Shown here piece after piece: positions 11,537-21,167 of a stretch of DNA of 64,000 nt. Origin of the DNA: Vibrio aestivus (GTDB lineage Bacteria; Pseudomonadota; Gammaproteobacteria; Enterobacterales; Vibrionaceae). A program made the position numbers and the translations under genes. Within the stretch, counting starts at the first letter, position 1, and each line of letters opens with the position of its first letter. The stretch is taken from the NCBI GenBank assembly GCA_003263845.1, contig JYJN01000021.1:59063-123062 (forward strand), read 5' to 3'. The notes beneath the pieces are model-generated. The model was given only the letters and a program-made list of their open reading frames with translations. It was not told where the DNA came from and made no database searches.

Positions 11537-12871
11537 ATGTCTGAAATGACACCTCGTGAAATTGTTCATGAACTAAACCGCCACATTATTGGCCAAGATA
11601 AAGCAAAGCGCTCTGTCGCGATTGCATTGCGAAACCGCTGGCGCCGTATGCAGCTTGAAGAGAGCTTGCGCGTGGAAGTGACGCCTAAGAACATTCTTAT
11701 GATTGGCCCTACGGGTGTCGGTAAAACCGAGATTGCTCGCCGTTTAGCGAAACTGGCTAACGCACCATTCATTAAAGTTGAAGCGACTAAATTCACTGAA
11801 GTGGGTTATGTGGGTAAAGAAGTTGAAACCATCATCCGTGATTTAACGGATGTGGCGATCAAGATGACTCATCAGCAAGCAATGGACAAAGTGAAGTTCC
11901 GCGCAGAAGAGCAAGCCGAAGAGCGTATTCTTGATGCGTTACTGCCACCTGCTCGCGATGCTTGGGGTCAGAATGAACAGCAAGATGAAAGTGCATCGAA
12001 CACTCGTCAAGTTTTCCGCAAGAAGCTGCGCGAAGGTAAGTTAGACGACAAAGAGATTGAAATTGATGTAGCAGCACCACAAATGGGTGTTGAGATTATG
12101 GCGCCTCCGGGCATGGAAGAGATGACGAACCAACTTCAAGGTATGTTCCAAAACCTAGCGGGTGATACCAAGAAGAAGCGTAAGCTGAAGATCAAAGATG
12201 CATTTAAGGCACTAACAGAAGAAGAAGCGGCGAAACTTGTGAATCAAGAAGAGCTAAAAGAGAGCGCGATCTTCAATGTTGAAAACAACGGCATCGTATT
12301 CATCGACGAAATCGACAAGATCTGTAAACGTGGAGACAGCTCTGGCCCAGACGTATCTCGTGAAGGGGTTCAGCGCGATCTTCTACCACTGATTGAAGGC
12401 AGCACGGTATCAACCAAGCACGGTATGGTGAAAACCGATCACATCCTGTTCGTGACTTCGGGTGCATTCCAAGTGGCGAAACCATCGGATTTGATTCCTG
12501 AACTGCAAGGCCGTTTGCCGATCCGTGTAGAGCTCGAAGCGCTCACCAGCAACGATTTCAAACGCATTCTGACTGAGCCAAAAGCCTCGTTGACTGAGCA
12601 ATACATCGCACTGATGAAAACTGAAGAAGTGGATATCGAGTTTACAGAAGACGGTATCAACCAGATTGCTGAAGCTGCATGGACGGTAAATGAAACCACA
12701 GAGAACATTGGTGCTCGACGCTTGCATACCGTTATGGAGCGTCTGATGGACGAGATCTCATTTGAAGCGACCGATAAAGCCGGCAGTAAAATGGTCATTG
12801 ATGCAGCATACGTGACATCACGCTTAGGTGAGTTTGTTGAAGACGAAGACTTAAGTCGCTTTATTCTATAA
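11537..12871 (+). CDS. hslU: HslU (ClpY) ATPase subunit of the HslVU protease
   Basis: AAA+ unfoldase that feeds substrates to HslV. It starts [20 protein letters not shown] after AAGGAA. An upstream in-frame ATG at 11510 would give a non-family extension and was rejected. Walker A is GPTGVGKTE (about residue 56) and Walker B is [11 protein letters not shown] (about residue 254). The substrate pore-loop region (GYVGKEVE), the intermediate domain between the Walker motifs and the C-terminal docking tail EDLSRFIL are all present. It is 444 residues, normal length. Confidence 0.97.
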   Translation: MSEMTPREIVHELNRHIIGQDKAKRSVAIALRNRWRRMQLEESLRVEVTPKNILMIGPTGVGKTEIARRLAKLANAPFIKVEATKFTEVGYVGKEVETIIRDLTDVAIKMTHQQAMDKVKFRAEEQAEERILDALLPPARDAWGQNEQQDESASNTRQVFRKKLREGKLDDKEIEIDVAAPQMGVEIMAPPGMEEMTNQLQGMFQNLAGDTKKKRKLKIKDAFKALTEEEAAKLVNQEELKESAIFNVENNGIVFIDEIDKICKRGDSSGPDVSREGVQRDLLPLIEGSTVSTKHGMVKTDHILFVTSGAFQVAKPSDLIPELQGRLPIRVELEALTSNDFKRILTEPKASLTEQYIALMKTEEVDIEFTEDGINQIAEAAWTVNETTENIGARRLHTVMERLMDEISFEATDKAGSKMVIDAAYVTSRLGEFVEDEDLSRFIL

Positions 12872-12890
12872 GCTTTGTTTAGAAGAAATT

Positions 12891-12920
12891 AAAAGGAGAT
12901 GCAAAATGCATCTCCTTTTT
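12891..12920. terminator. Bidirectional terminator hslU / outer-membrane gene 1
   Basis: Thirteen-base stem AAAAGGAGATGCA / TGCATCTCCTTTT followed by T residues, between convergent genes. Confidence 0.9.
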
Positions 12921-12948
12921 TTATGGACTGTATCAGCTTTAAATTAGC

Positions 12949-13569
12949 TTAGAAACGGTAGTCTAGAGAGACAGTGAACTCGCTATGGTTGCTGACCTTA
13001 TCAGCAAACTCTTTAGATTTGTAAGAGGTTCCCATGTAGCGGTAAGTGCCATCGATAGAAATATTTTGTGCTAAGTGATACTGCACGCCGACTTGACCAC
13101 CGAATGCGAAATCTGATTCGCTTTCAGACTCTTTGAAGTCACCAAAATCTTCACCAGGTACATAGCCACGCACAATGCCTTTGTTCTTGATGTAGCCTAC
13201 AGTTGCGCCGCCAAAAATAGAAAAGTCTTCGTTTAATCCATGAACGTAATCATAAGATGCGAGCCACTCAGTTTGTGCTAGTTCAGCTTTTGCCCATGCA
13301 TCGTCGATGTATAGTGCATTAAGCTCGTTATCACCGGTAAAGTTTGCCGTAAGAGTCAGTCGATGGTTTTCAGCGATGTAAGCACCGCCACGAATATGAA
13401 AAGCTGCGCCTTTTGCTGTCTCTTTGTGAATATCACCATCAAAATCTTCAACTTTAACTGTGGCGGAGTGATAACCCATACCACCACCAACGAAGTAGTC
13501 TACAGAAGTCGCATAAGCAGAAGGTGCAGTAACGGCAGCAATGATTGCTAAGTTTAGAACATTTTTCAT
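12949..13569 (-). CDS. Outer-membrane beta-barrel protein, tandem paralogue 1
   Basis: A 206-residue protein with a Sec signal peptide (MKNVLNLAIIAAVTAPSAYA). The mature part begins with the shared block VDYFVGGGMGYHSATVKV and ends SLDYRF, with the terminal phenylalanine recognised by the BAM machinery. Alternating hydrophobic strands (HRLTLTANFTGDNEL, WLASYDYVHGLNEDFSIFGG) fit a small barrel of about eight strands in the OmpA/OmpX-like superfamily. Two neighbours at 13758 and 14487 are clear paralogues. The ligand or role is not readable from the sequence; porin-like, adhesive and stress-resistance roles are all possible. Confidence 0.85.
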   Translation of the reverse strand: MKNVLNLAIIAAVTAPSAYATSVDYFVGGGMGYHSATVKVEDFDGDIHKETAKGAAFHIRGGAYIAENHRLTLTANFTGDNELNALYIDDAWAKAELAQTEWLASYDYVHGLNEDFSIFGGATVGYIKNKGIVRGYVPGEDFGDFKESESESDFAFGGQVGVQYHLAQNISIDGTYRYMGTSYKSKEFADKVSNHSEFTVSLDYRF

Positions 13570-13609
13570 TTTTACTTTTTCCTAAAGGATGTATTTAAAG
13601 GCGGGATGA

Positions 13610-13638
13610 ATTATGTACACCGTTCGATTGTGGGTAAA
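13610..13638 (-). promoter_or_regulatory. Promoter of outer-membrane paralogue 1
   Basis: On the minus strand TTTACC, a 17-base spacer, then CATAAT. The same two hexamers and the same 17-base spacing, with a shared GAAC-N2-TGTA block just before the -10, occur upstream of paralogue 3 (15143-15171). Confidence 0.65.
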
Positions 13639-13695
13639 GTTAAAGCGTTGATAACCACTGGTTATCAGGTTGAGAAGAAAATACGGCGTAAAAGA

Positions 13696-13727
13696 AAAAG
13701 GTAAGCAGTGTCGGCGGCTTACCTTTT
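13696..13727 (-). terminator. Terminator of outer-membrane paralogue 2
   Basis: Stem AAAAGGTAAGC / GCTTACCTTTT, 30 bases past the paralogue 2 stop, with a T-rich run on the minus strand. Confidence 0.75.
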
Positions 13728-13757
13728 AGGAATAGACTTTAAATGATGAACTATGTT

Positions 13758-14375
13758 TTAGAAGCGGTAATCCAGAGAAACTGTGAACTCGCTGTGGTTG
13801 TCTACAGCTAGGCGAACGAAATCGTTTTTCTCTTCATACGAGGTTCCCATATAACGATAAGTGGCATCAATCGACCAGTTAGCATCTAGTCGTACTTGAG
13901 TGCCAATTTGTGCGCCAAGAGCGAGATCACGCTCACTGTCTGAATAGCTGTACGTACCGATCCAGTCAGTACCCGATACAGAAAGTTTGTTGTTGATGAA
14001 ACCTGCAGTGACACCACCAAAAATAGACACGTTGTTTGCTAGTGGGTGTATGTAGTCGTAAGAAGCTAGCCATTCGCTTTGACTGAGCTTTCCTTGTTCC
14101 TGAATAAGCACAAGGTCGTAATCGTAAATATCATCTTTACCGACAAAGTTCGCTGTCAGAGTAAATCGGTGATTTTCGTTCACATAAGCACCGCCGCGAA
14201 AATGAAAGGCTGCACTGCTTGCAGTTTCTGAGCTACTGCCTAGACCATCGATAGATACTTTTGCTTTAGAGTTGTGGTAACCCATACCGCCACCAACAAA
14301 GTATTCCACCGTGTTCGCGTATGCTGCTGGTGCTGATAGTGCTGCAACAACAGCAAGACTAATGATCTTTTTCAT
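13758..14375 (-). CDS. Outer-membrane beta-barrel protein, tandem paralogue 2
   Basis: A 205-residue protein with signal peptide MKKIISLAVVAALSAPAAYA, then the shared block VEYFVGGGMGYHNSKAKV. It ends FTVSLDYRF exactly as paralogue 1. Strands such as HRFTLTANFVGKDDI and WLASYDYIHPLANNVSIFGG align with both neighbours, while the loop sequences between them differ. That is the expected pattern for surface loops under diversifying change after tandem duplication. It has its own terminator and upstream region, so it may be a separate transcription unit. Confidence 0.85.
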   Translation of the reverse strand: MKKIISLAVVAALSAPAAYANTVEYFVGGGMGYHNSKAKVSIDGLGSSSETASSAAFHFRGGAYVNENHRFTLTANFVGKDDIYDYDLVLIQEQGKLSQSEWLASYDYIHPLANNVSIFGGVTAGFINNKLSVSGTDWIGTYSYSDSERDLALGAQIGTQVRLDANWSIDATYRYMGTSYEEKNDFVRLAVDNHSEFTVSLDYRF

Positions 14376-14486
14376 TTGAGTGTTCCTTAAATAGATCTGT
14401 ACGATTATTTTGTACAGTGTTCATAATTAATGTGTAATTGGTGCCGATTAAGCTAGTCAACCGACAAATTGTTCTAAGTGTGTTTG

Positions 14487-15089
14487 TTAGAATCGATAGT
14501 CAAGTGAGAGTGTGAGCTCACTGTGATCATTCAACTTCACTCCTATGATTTCGTCATCAAATGACGAACCCATATAGCGGTAAGTTACGTCTACCGAGGC
14601 TTCTGATGAGATAGCGAATTGCACTCCTGCTTGCCCACCAAAGCTAATATCTGTCGATGTGCTGGAGTATTGGTCACTACTCAACCAATTCGAGTCAGAT
14701 AAGGTTAATGTATTCCTGATTGCTCCAGCGGTTACGCCACCAAAGATTGATAAGTTCTGACCTATTGGGTGAATGTAATCGTACGAAAGCAAAAACTCTG
14801 ATTGATTTACTTCCAAAGTTTCACTGCCAAGTGCAATAGAATGAGCGTAAATCTCGTTGTCGCCAGTCACATTGGTTGTGAATGTGAATCGATGACTCTC
14901 ATTTAAGTACAAGCCAGTTCTTAAGTGAAAGGCCATATAGTCAGGCGTGTAACTGTCATTAAAATCGAAGTCCTGAACTGACATTAAATGGTAGCCAACG
15001 CCGCCACCAACGAAGAAATCGACATTTTCAGTACTTGCATGCGATGTGCATGCGACAGTCAATGCAACGAAACTGAAGACTTTGTTCAC
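14487..15089 (-). CDS. Outer-membrane beta-barrel protein, tandem paralogue 3
   Basis: A 200-residue protein with signal peptide MNKVFSFVALTVACTSHA. The mature region starts VDFFVGGGVGYHLMSVQD and ends LTLSLDYRF. It is the most diverged of the three paralogues but keeps each barrel-strand block (HRFTFTTNVTGDNEI, LLSYDYIHPIGQNLSIFGG). The promoter is at 15143-15171. The role is unknown, as for the other two. Confidence 0.83.
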   Translation of the reverse strand: MNKVFSFVALTVACTSHASTENVDFFVGGGVGYHLMSVQDFDFNDSYTPDYMAFHLRTGLYLNESHRFTFTTNVTGDNEIYAHSIALGSETLEVNQSEFLLSYDYIHPIGQNLSIFGGVTAGAIRNTLTLSDSNWLSSDQYSSTSTDISFGGQAGVQFAISSEASVDVTYRYMGSSFDDEIIGVKLNDHSELTLSLDYRF

Positions 15090-15142
15090 CGAGTTACCTC
15101 CTATGCTAGCGTTTTGAACGGTGTTCGATTTTGTTGGTGCGA

Positions 15143-15171
15143 ATTATGTACACTGTTCAATTGCTGGTAAA
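15143..15171 (-). promoter_or_regulatory. Promoter of outer-membrane paralogue 3
   Basis: TTTACC-N17-CATAAT on the minus strand, nearly identical to the promoter of paralogue 1, including the GAAC-N2-TGTA block next to the -10. Confidence 0.65.
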
Positions 15172-15236
15172 GTTATAACGAAGATAAGAGATACTTATCA
15201 CGGTCGTTGAGGATAGTATGAAGATTTGGGAAACCT

Positions 15237-15377
15237 ATGCGTGATGAATCATCGGTAGCAATTGGGCTATTGATGGCCGTGATAACAATCACAATACCCA
15301 TATTTTTTATGCTCGTGAGTGCATTACTGAATAAAAAACCTAAATGCATCAATTTTTCTTGCAATGAGCTCTTTTAA
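15237..15377 (+). CDS. Candidate small membrane protein upstream of frdA
   Basis: A 46-codon frame, MRDESSVAIG followed by the strongly hydrophobic stretch LLMAVITITIPIFFMLVSAL, then a basic and cysteine-containing tail (NKKPKCINFSCNELF). This is the layout of a single-pass small membrane protein with the basic tail in the cytoplasm. An ATG 19 bases upstream (15218) has a far better ribosome site (GAGGAT). It encodes MKIWETYA before a stop and would join this frame if one base were wrong, as happens repeatedly in this window. I do not recognise a family. It could also be chance. Confidence 0.35.
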   Translation: MRDESSVAIGLLMAVITITIPIFFMLVSALLNKKPKCINFSCNELF

Positions 15378-15456
15378 ACTGAATTTAAACAGTTTTGGGG
15401 CAACCCAAAGATAACTACAACAAGCGAATTATTCGCAATCACACTGGAGGATAACT

Positions 15457-17282
15457 GTGAAAACACTTACCACAGATATCGCAGTCATCGGCGCTGGTGG
15501 CGCTGGTCTTCGTACAGCTATTGCGGCAGCTGAAGCGAACCCTGAACTTGAAGTCGCACTGATTTCTAAAGTTTATCCAATGCGTTCTCATACGGTTGCT
15601 GCTGAAGGTGGCTCAGCCGCAGTTATCAAGGATGAAGATAGTCTAGATAATCACTTCAACGATACGGTTGGCGGTGGTGACTGGCTTTGTGAACAGGATG
15701 TTGTTGAGTATTTCGTAGAAAATGCCACACGTGAAATGATTCAAATGGAGCAGTGGGGCTGCCCTTGGAGTCGTAAAGAAAATGGTGAAGTGAACGTTCG
15801 CCGATTTGGTGGCATGAAGGTAGAACGCACATGGTTTGCAGCTGATAAAACTGGTTTCCACATGCTGCATACTTTGTTCCAAACATCGATGAAATACGAT
15901 CAAATCAAACGCTTTGATGAGTACTTTGTAGTTGACCTTTTAGTGGAAGAAGGTGAAGTACAAGGCTTGATCGCAATTCACATGTCTGAAGGTGAACTGG
16001 TGACGATCAAAGCGAAATCCGTTGTGCTTGCAACGGGTGGCGCTGGCCGTGTGTATCACTGTAATACTAACGGTGGCATCGTAACGGGCGATGGCATGGC
16101 GATGGCGTATCGCATGGTGTACCGCTTCGTGATATGGAATTTGTTCAGTACCACCCGACAGGCCTGCCAGGTACAGGTATTCTGATGACAGAAGGGTGTC
16201 GTGGCGAAGGCGGTATTATCGTTAATAAAGATGGTTACCGTTATCTACAAGATTATGGCATGGGCCCTGAGACACCTGTTGGCGAGCCAAAAAACAAATA
16301 TATGGAGCTTGGTCCACGTGACAAAGTGTCCCAAGCGTTCTGGCATGAGCAGCAAAAAGGCAACACCATTAAGCACCCTCTTGGTGATGTGGTGCACCTA
16401 GATCTTCGTCACCTTGGTGAAGAATACTTACAAGAGCGCTTGCCGTTCATCTGTGAACTAGCCAAAGCCTACGTCAATGTAGATCCAGCGAAAGAGCCGA
16501 TTCCAATTCGTCCAACCGTTCACTACACCATGGGCGGTATCGAAACCAATGGTCAGTGTGAAACACGCATTAAGGGCCTATTCGCAGTAGGTGAGTGTGC
16601 GTCTGTCGGCTTACATGGTGCGAACCGCTTAGGTTCAAACTCTTTGGCTGAGTTTGTGGTGTTTGGCCGAGTTGCCGGTGAAGAAGCGGTGAAACGTGCT
16701 GCAGAATTTAAAGGTTGGAACGAAGAGTCTATCGCCAAACAGGTGAAAGCAGTAGAAGACCGTATCGCGGCGTTGATGAACCAAGAAGGCGATGAAAACT
16801 GGGCGGATATCCGCACTGAAATGGGTCACACCATGGAAGCGGGCTGTGGCATCTATCGTCAAGAAGACTTGATGCAAGCAACCATTGATAAGATCACTGA
16901 ACTGAAAGCGCGCTACAAAAAAATTAGCATCAAAGACAAAGGCAAAGTGTTCAACACGGACCTACTTTACGCTATTGAAGTGGGTTACGGCCTTGAAGTG
17001 GCAGAAGCTATGGTTCATTCAGCAATTCTGCGTAAAGAATCTCGCGGCGCGCACCAACGTCTCGATGACAACTGCACAGAGCGTGATGATGTGAACTTCC
17101 TAAAGCACTCTCTTTCTTTCTTCAACGAAGATGCAGCGCCAACTATCGATTACAGCGATGTGAAGATCACTAAATCTCAACCAAAAGCTCGCCTATATGG
17201 TGAAGCGGCAGAGAAGGCAGCGGCAGAAGAGGCAGCAAAAGCTGCGGCTAAAGCTGAGAAACCATCAGAGGAGCAAGCATAA
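15457..17282 (+). CDS. frdA: Fumarate reductase flavoprotein subunit (frameshifted as sequenced)
   Basis: FrdA reduces fumarate to succinate at a covalent FAD in anaerobic respiration, on the cytoplasmic face of the membrane. The GTG start follows TGGAGGATAACT. The dinucleotide-binding motif is IGAGGAGL. The covalent-FAD histidine lies in [13 protein letters not shown]. Active-site segments [10 protein letters not shown] and [12 protein letters not shown] follow. The frame breaks near 16122, where adding one C restores [11 protein letters not shown]. Total about 608 residues. The C-terminal tail is alanine/glutamate/lysine-rich ([16 protein letters not shown]), longer than in E. coli. The stop overlaps the frdB start (TAATG). 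Confidence 0.95.
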
Positions 17283-18043
17283 TGTCAGCAAATCGTATCC
17301 AAAAGGTCGACATTCTGCGCTACGATCCTGAGCGAGATGCAGAACCCTATTTCCAAACTTTCGAAGTTCCATTCGATGAAACCATGTCTGTGCTTGATGC
17401 GATTGGTTACATTAAGGACAACCTAGATAAAGATCTGTCTTACCGTTGGTCTTGCCGCATGGCCATTTGTGGTTCATGTGGTTTAATGGTGGATGGCGTG
17501 CCAAAACTGGCGTGTAAGAGCTTCCTTCGTGACTACCCAAATGGTTTGAAAATCGAGCCATTGGCAAATTTCCCAATCGAAAAAGACTTAATCGTTGATA
17601 TGACGCCATTTATTGAGCGTTTGGAAGCGATTAAACCTTACATCATTGGTAATGACCGCAAACCAGAAGATGGCACTAACCTGCAAACACCGGAGCAGAT
17701 GGCGAAGTACAAGCAGTTTGCTGGGTGTATTAACTGTGGCCTTTGTTATGCGGCGTGTCCGCAGTTTGGTCTAAATCCGGAATTCATCGGCCCAGCTGCA
17801 TTGACACTTGCACATCGCTATAACCTAGATAGCCGTGATAATGGCAAATCTGAGCGTATGCAGCTTATTAATGGTGAAAATGGCGCTTGGGGCTGTACGT
17901 TTGTGGGTTACTGTTCTGATGTATGTCCGAAGAATGTGGATCCTGCAGCAGCCGTTAACCAGGGTAAAGTTGAGTCCTCAATGGACTTTGTGATTGCCAT
18001 GCTCAAACCTGATGGCAGCAAGAAGACGGTAGAGGAGGCATAA
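17282..18043 (+). CDS. frdB: Fumarate reductase iron-sulfur subunit
   Basis: Electron-transfer subunit between menaquinol and FrdA. The N-terminal ferredoxin-type domain has [11 protein letters not shown] for the [2Fe-2S] cluster. The C-terminal domain has [12 protein letters not shown] and CSDVCPK for the [4Fe-4S] and [3Fe-4S] clusters. It is 253 residues and intact. Overlaps frdA by one base. Confidence 0.97.
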   Translation: MSANRIQKVDILRYDPERDAEPYFQTFEVPFDETMSVLDAIGYIKDNLDKDLSYRWSCRMAICGSCGLMVDGVPKLACKSFLRDYPNGLKIEPLANFPIEKDLIVDMTPFIERLEAIKPYIIGNDRKPEDGTNLQTPEQMAKYKQFAGCINCGLCYAACPQFGLNPEFIGPAALTLAHRYNLDSRDNGKSERMQLINGENGAWGCTFVGYCSDVCPKNVDPAAAVNQGKVESSMDFVIAMLKPDGSKKTVEEA

Positions 18044-18046
18044 ACT

Positions 18047-18430
18047 ATGAGTAACCGTAAACCTTACGTGCGTGAAGTGAAACGCACTTGGTGGAAAGAT
18101 CATCCGTTTTATCGCTTCTACATGTTGCGTGAAGCAACGGTCTTGCCGTTAGTACTGTTCACATTGTTCTTAACTTTCGGTCTTGGCGCGTTGGTTAAAG
18201 GGCCAGAGTCTTGGGAAGCGTGGTTAGCATTTATGGCTAACCCTGTGGTCGTTGGTATCAACATTGTCGCTCTCGCAGGTAGCCTGCTTCATGCACATAC
18301 CTTCTTCAGTATGATGCCTCAAGTCATGCCAATTCGTTTGAAAGGCAAACCAGTCGATAAAAAGATTATTGTGCTGACTCAGTGGGCGGCAGTTGCGTTC
18401 ATTTCTCTTATTGTTCTGATTGTGGTGTAA
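18047..18430 (+). CDS. frdC: Fumarate reductase membrane anchor subunit C
   Basis: A 127-residue integral membrane protein that anchors FrdAB and forms the quinone site with FrdD. It starts MSNRKPYVREVKRTWWKDHPFY and has three hydrophobic segments (VLPLVLFTLFLTFGLGALV, VVVGINIVALAGSLLHA, AAVAFISLIVLIVV). HAHTFF carries conserved histidines near the quinone site. Confidence 0.95.
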   Translation: MSNRKPYVREVKRTWWKDHPFYRFYMLREATVLPLVLFTLFLTFGLGALVKGPESWEAWLAFMANPVVVGINIVALAGSLLHAHTFFSMMPQVMPIRLKGKPVDKKIIVLTQWAAVAFISLIVLIVV

Positions 18431-18439
18431 GGAGTTAAC

Positions 18440-18817
18440 ATGAAAACTAACTACAGTGTTGATCGTACACCAAAGCGATCCGATGAGCCGATTTGGTGGG
18501 GGCTATTTGGCGCTGGTGGTACATGGTTTGCCATGATCACGCCTGTAACCATTCTAGTTCTTGGCGTGCTTGCTCCTCTGGGCATTATCAATGCTGAGGC
18601 ATTGAGCTATGAGCGAGTTGTCGACTTTGCTACAAGCCTAATTGGCGCGCTGTTCATCATCGGAACACTAGCCTTGCCAATGTGGCATGCCATGCACCGC
18701 GTTCACCACGGTATGCATGACCTTAAGTTTCACACTGGCATTGTCGGCAAAATTGCTTGCTATGCCTTTGCGGGCTTAATTTCCGCGTTAGCGGTAGTGT
18801 TTGTGTTTATGCTTTAG
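18440..18817 (+). CDS. frdD: Fumarate reductase membrane anchor subunit D
   Basis: A 125-residue partner of FrdC. It starts [20 protein letters not shown] and has three transmembrane segments. The histidine-rich stretch [16 protein letters not shown] lies between helices two and three, typical of FrdD. Last gene of the operon; a terminator follows 29 bases later. Confidence 0.95.
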   Translation: MKTNYSVDRTPKRSDEPIWWGLFGAGGTWFAMITPVTILVLGVLAPLGIINAEALSYERVVDFATSLIGALFIIGTLALPMWHAMHRVHHGMHDLKFHTGIVGKIACYAFAGLISALAVVFVFML

Positions 18818-18846
18818 GTCTATTTCAGGGCGGGATATTTAAATAC

Positions 18847-18880
18847 AAAAGGCTTGCTTTATAGAGCAAGCCTTTTTCAT
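18847..18880. terminator. Terminator between frdD and wzc
   Basis: Twelve-base stem AAAAGGCTTGCT / AGCAAGCCTTTT with a six-base loop and T tracts on both sides, serving two convergent operons. Confidence 0.9.
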
Positions 18881-18896
18881 TTTATACTCGATTGAG

Positions 18897-21062
18897 TTAT
18901 TTGTTAGTGTCGTTGCTGTATTCGTAGTTATAGTATGACTGAACCGTCGATGCTTTCTTCTCTACGGCGTTAAAGACGATGCCTTTTATATCGACACCGG
19001 CCTGACTAAATCGACGTCTGGCTACTTCAAGTTCTTTTACCGTATTCTTTCCAAAGCGAGCGACCATCATGCTAGTCCCAGCAAGAGAGCCGATGATACA
19101 GGCATCAGTAACTGCTAGTACGGGCGGGGTGTCAATGATCACAAGGTCATAATCTTGGGATACTTGGTCGATGAATTGCTTGAATCGAATGTGCATCAGT
19201 AGTTCTGAAGGGTTTGGAGGAATTTGACCTCGCGTCACAACATCTAAATTATCTATGTTAGAGCGCTTGATGACTCGTTCTTTGTTGAGCTTGCCGCTGA
19301 GAAAATCGGAAAGTCCATCATCCCACTCCAAAGCAAATTGTTTTTGCAGGTAACCTTTACGCATATCGGCGTCAATCAAGAGAACCCTTACGCCAGTTTT
19401 GGCAACAACCGCAGCAAAGTTTGTTGAGATAAAGGTTTTACCAATTTCTGGAGCTGGGCCTGAAATCATGAGTACATTGTTTTTGGCTTCGAGCATTGCA
19501 AAATGAAGGCTAGTACGCAGGCCTCTTAGCGACTCAATAGATAGGTCTGCCGGATTAGTTTCTGCAAGTATTTGGGTTGATATGCTATCTCTTGTGCGGT
19601 TAGCAAGGTATTTAATTGAATTTGGAGATCCGATTTTGGAACCGTCGCATAAACAGAAAACCCTTCTGATTCCATCTCCTCTGCTGACTCAATACCACGA
19701 TGAAGCATAGCTCTGAGCAAAACTAATGCAACTCCGAACATTCCCCCCAGCAGAGTGGCCAATACTAAGATTAGCCCCTTTTTAGGTTTGATAGGATGCG
19801 GGTATGACTGTGCTTCATCGACGATTCGAACATTACCAATTGTGCCTGCTTTGAGGATATTGAGCTCTTGTACCTTGTTGAGAAGTTGAATATAGATCTG
19901 TTGATTTACTTCGACATCTCTAGTCATTCTAAGAACTTCTCGTTGAGTTTGAGGTAACCTTTGAACTTGGCCATTTAATCTTTCGCGTTCGCTGAGTAAA
20001 GTCTCTCGCTTTTGTAGTAGAGAGCGATAGGCTGGGTGATCTCGTGTGAAACGCTGACTAATTTCACTTTCTCTAAAAGTTAACTCATTGAGTTGAGCTT
20101 CTAGGTCAACCATAACGCGCAGCTGGATTGGGCTTCCAAATTAAGGTCTACCGACTCATTTTCCTGCCTAAATTGATTCAATACATCTTCCGCATGGGTA
20201 AGATTGATTTTGATCTCGGGTAGATGGTTGTTGAGAAATTCCAAACTTTTCTCTGCTTCTGCAGACTGACGCTTTACATTCTGCAGGAAATAGTTGGTGC
20301 TGATATCATTCAGAATAGTTTCAATCTCTTGCTTACTCTCGCCTTCCATTGAAAGTTGTAATATACCTGTTTGCGTGCCTCGTTCTGATATTGATAGTCG
20401 CCCCTGAAGAGAGCGAATAACATCAACACGAGAAGAAACAAAAACCGAGTACTCTTGCCCCATAGTTCCATCTAAATGAGAAATGAGGATTTCATAGCCA
20501 CTTCCTGCTGCTAAGCTTCCCACTGAACCAACCAGTAATGTCTGATCAGAAGCACCAACAAGCTTATAGCTTTGGTTCTTCTGATCAGTTTGAACTACCT
20601 TAAGAGAATTGTCCTGAAGGTTTTGCCAGTGGCTAGGGACCTCTAAATAGTCTAATTCGATATAGGCGAGCTGATTTTTTAGTCGCGCTAATCCCTTGCC
20701 AATGATTGGTTTATAAATTGGATTAGCATTGATTGCTAGATCGAGATTATCGACGGTCTTACCGAGAACCATTCTGGACTTTATCAGCTCAATCTCAGTG
20801 GCGGAAGATGAGTCCGGATTAAGGATTTCTCCTAAGCCATCACTGATAAGCGAAGATACAGCCCCACCTCGTTGCTCTATTTGAATTAACGCATCAGCTT
20901 TATAGATAGGAGTCGATAGTAAGCTGGTAGCCAGCCCTGTGATTGAAAAAATCAGAACACAGAAAATGATGAGCCAGCGGCCGTCGAACAGTACTCCGAA
21001 CAACTTACTTAGGTCAATTTCATCATCGACTTCGTCGTTTGTATAGCGTCAGATGTACTCAT
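18897..21062 (-). CDS. wzc: Polysaccharide co-polymerase / tyrosine autokinase Wzc (frameshifted as sequenced)
   Basis: Wzc controls polymerisation and export of high-molecular-weight polysaccharide through Wza, switching by tyrosine autophosphorylation. The N-terminal Wzz domain starts at the ATG at 21062 (MSTSDAIQ...), with a first transmembrane helix WLIIFCVLIFSITGLATSL. A large periplasmic coiled-coil region and a second helix (LILVLATLLGGMFGVALVLL) follow. The cytoplasmic kinase has Walker A GPAPEIGKTF, Walker A' LLIDADMRKG and Walker B LVIIDTPP, and ends in a tyrosine cluster (SYYNYEY). Breaks lie near 21035, 20105 and 19510. The joined length is about 720 residues, normal for Wzc. Confidence 0.92.
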
Positions 21063-21167
21063 AATAATTTATTACCAAGTAGACTGATAGAAGTTGACGC
21101 GTAGTACGTCAATAGTGAAAGAGTTACTCCAGATGAAGTCCACATCGCTTCTAAGACTGAAGCGCAT

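Noticed and set aside
15260..15300. FNR site for frd (TTGATGGCCGTGATAA)
   Set aside because: Only one half matches TTGAT-N4-ATCAA; not convincing.
15173..15364. 63-codon minus-strand frame upstream of frdA
   Set aside because: No ribosome site, no conserved pattern; the plus-strand frame here looks better.
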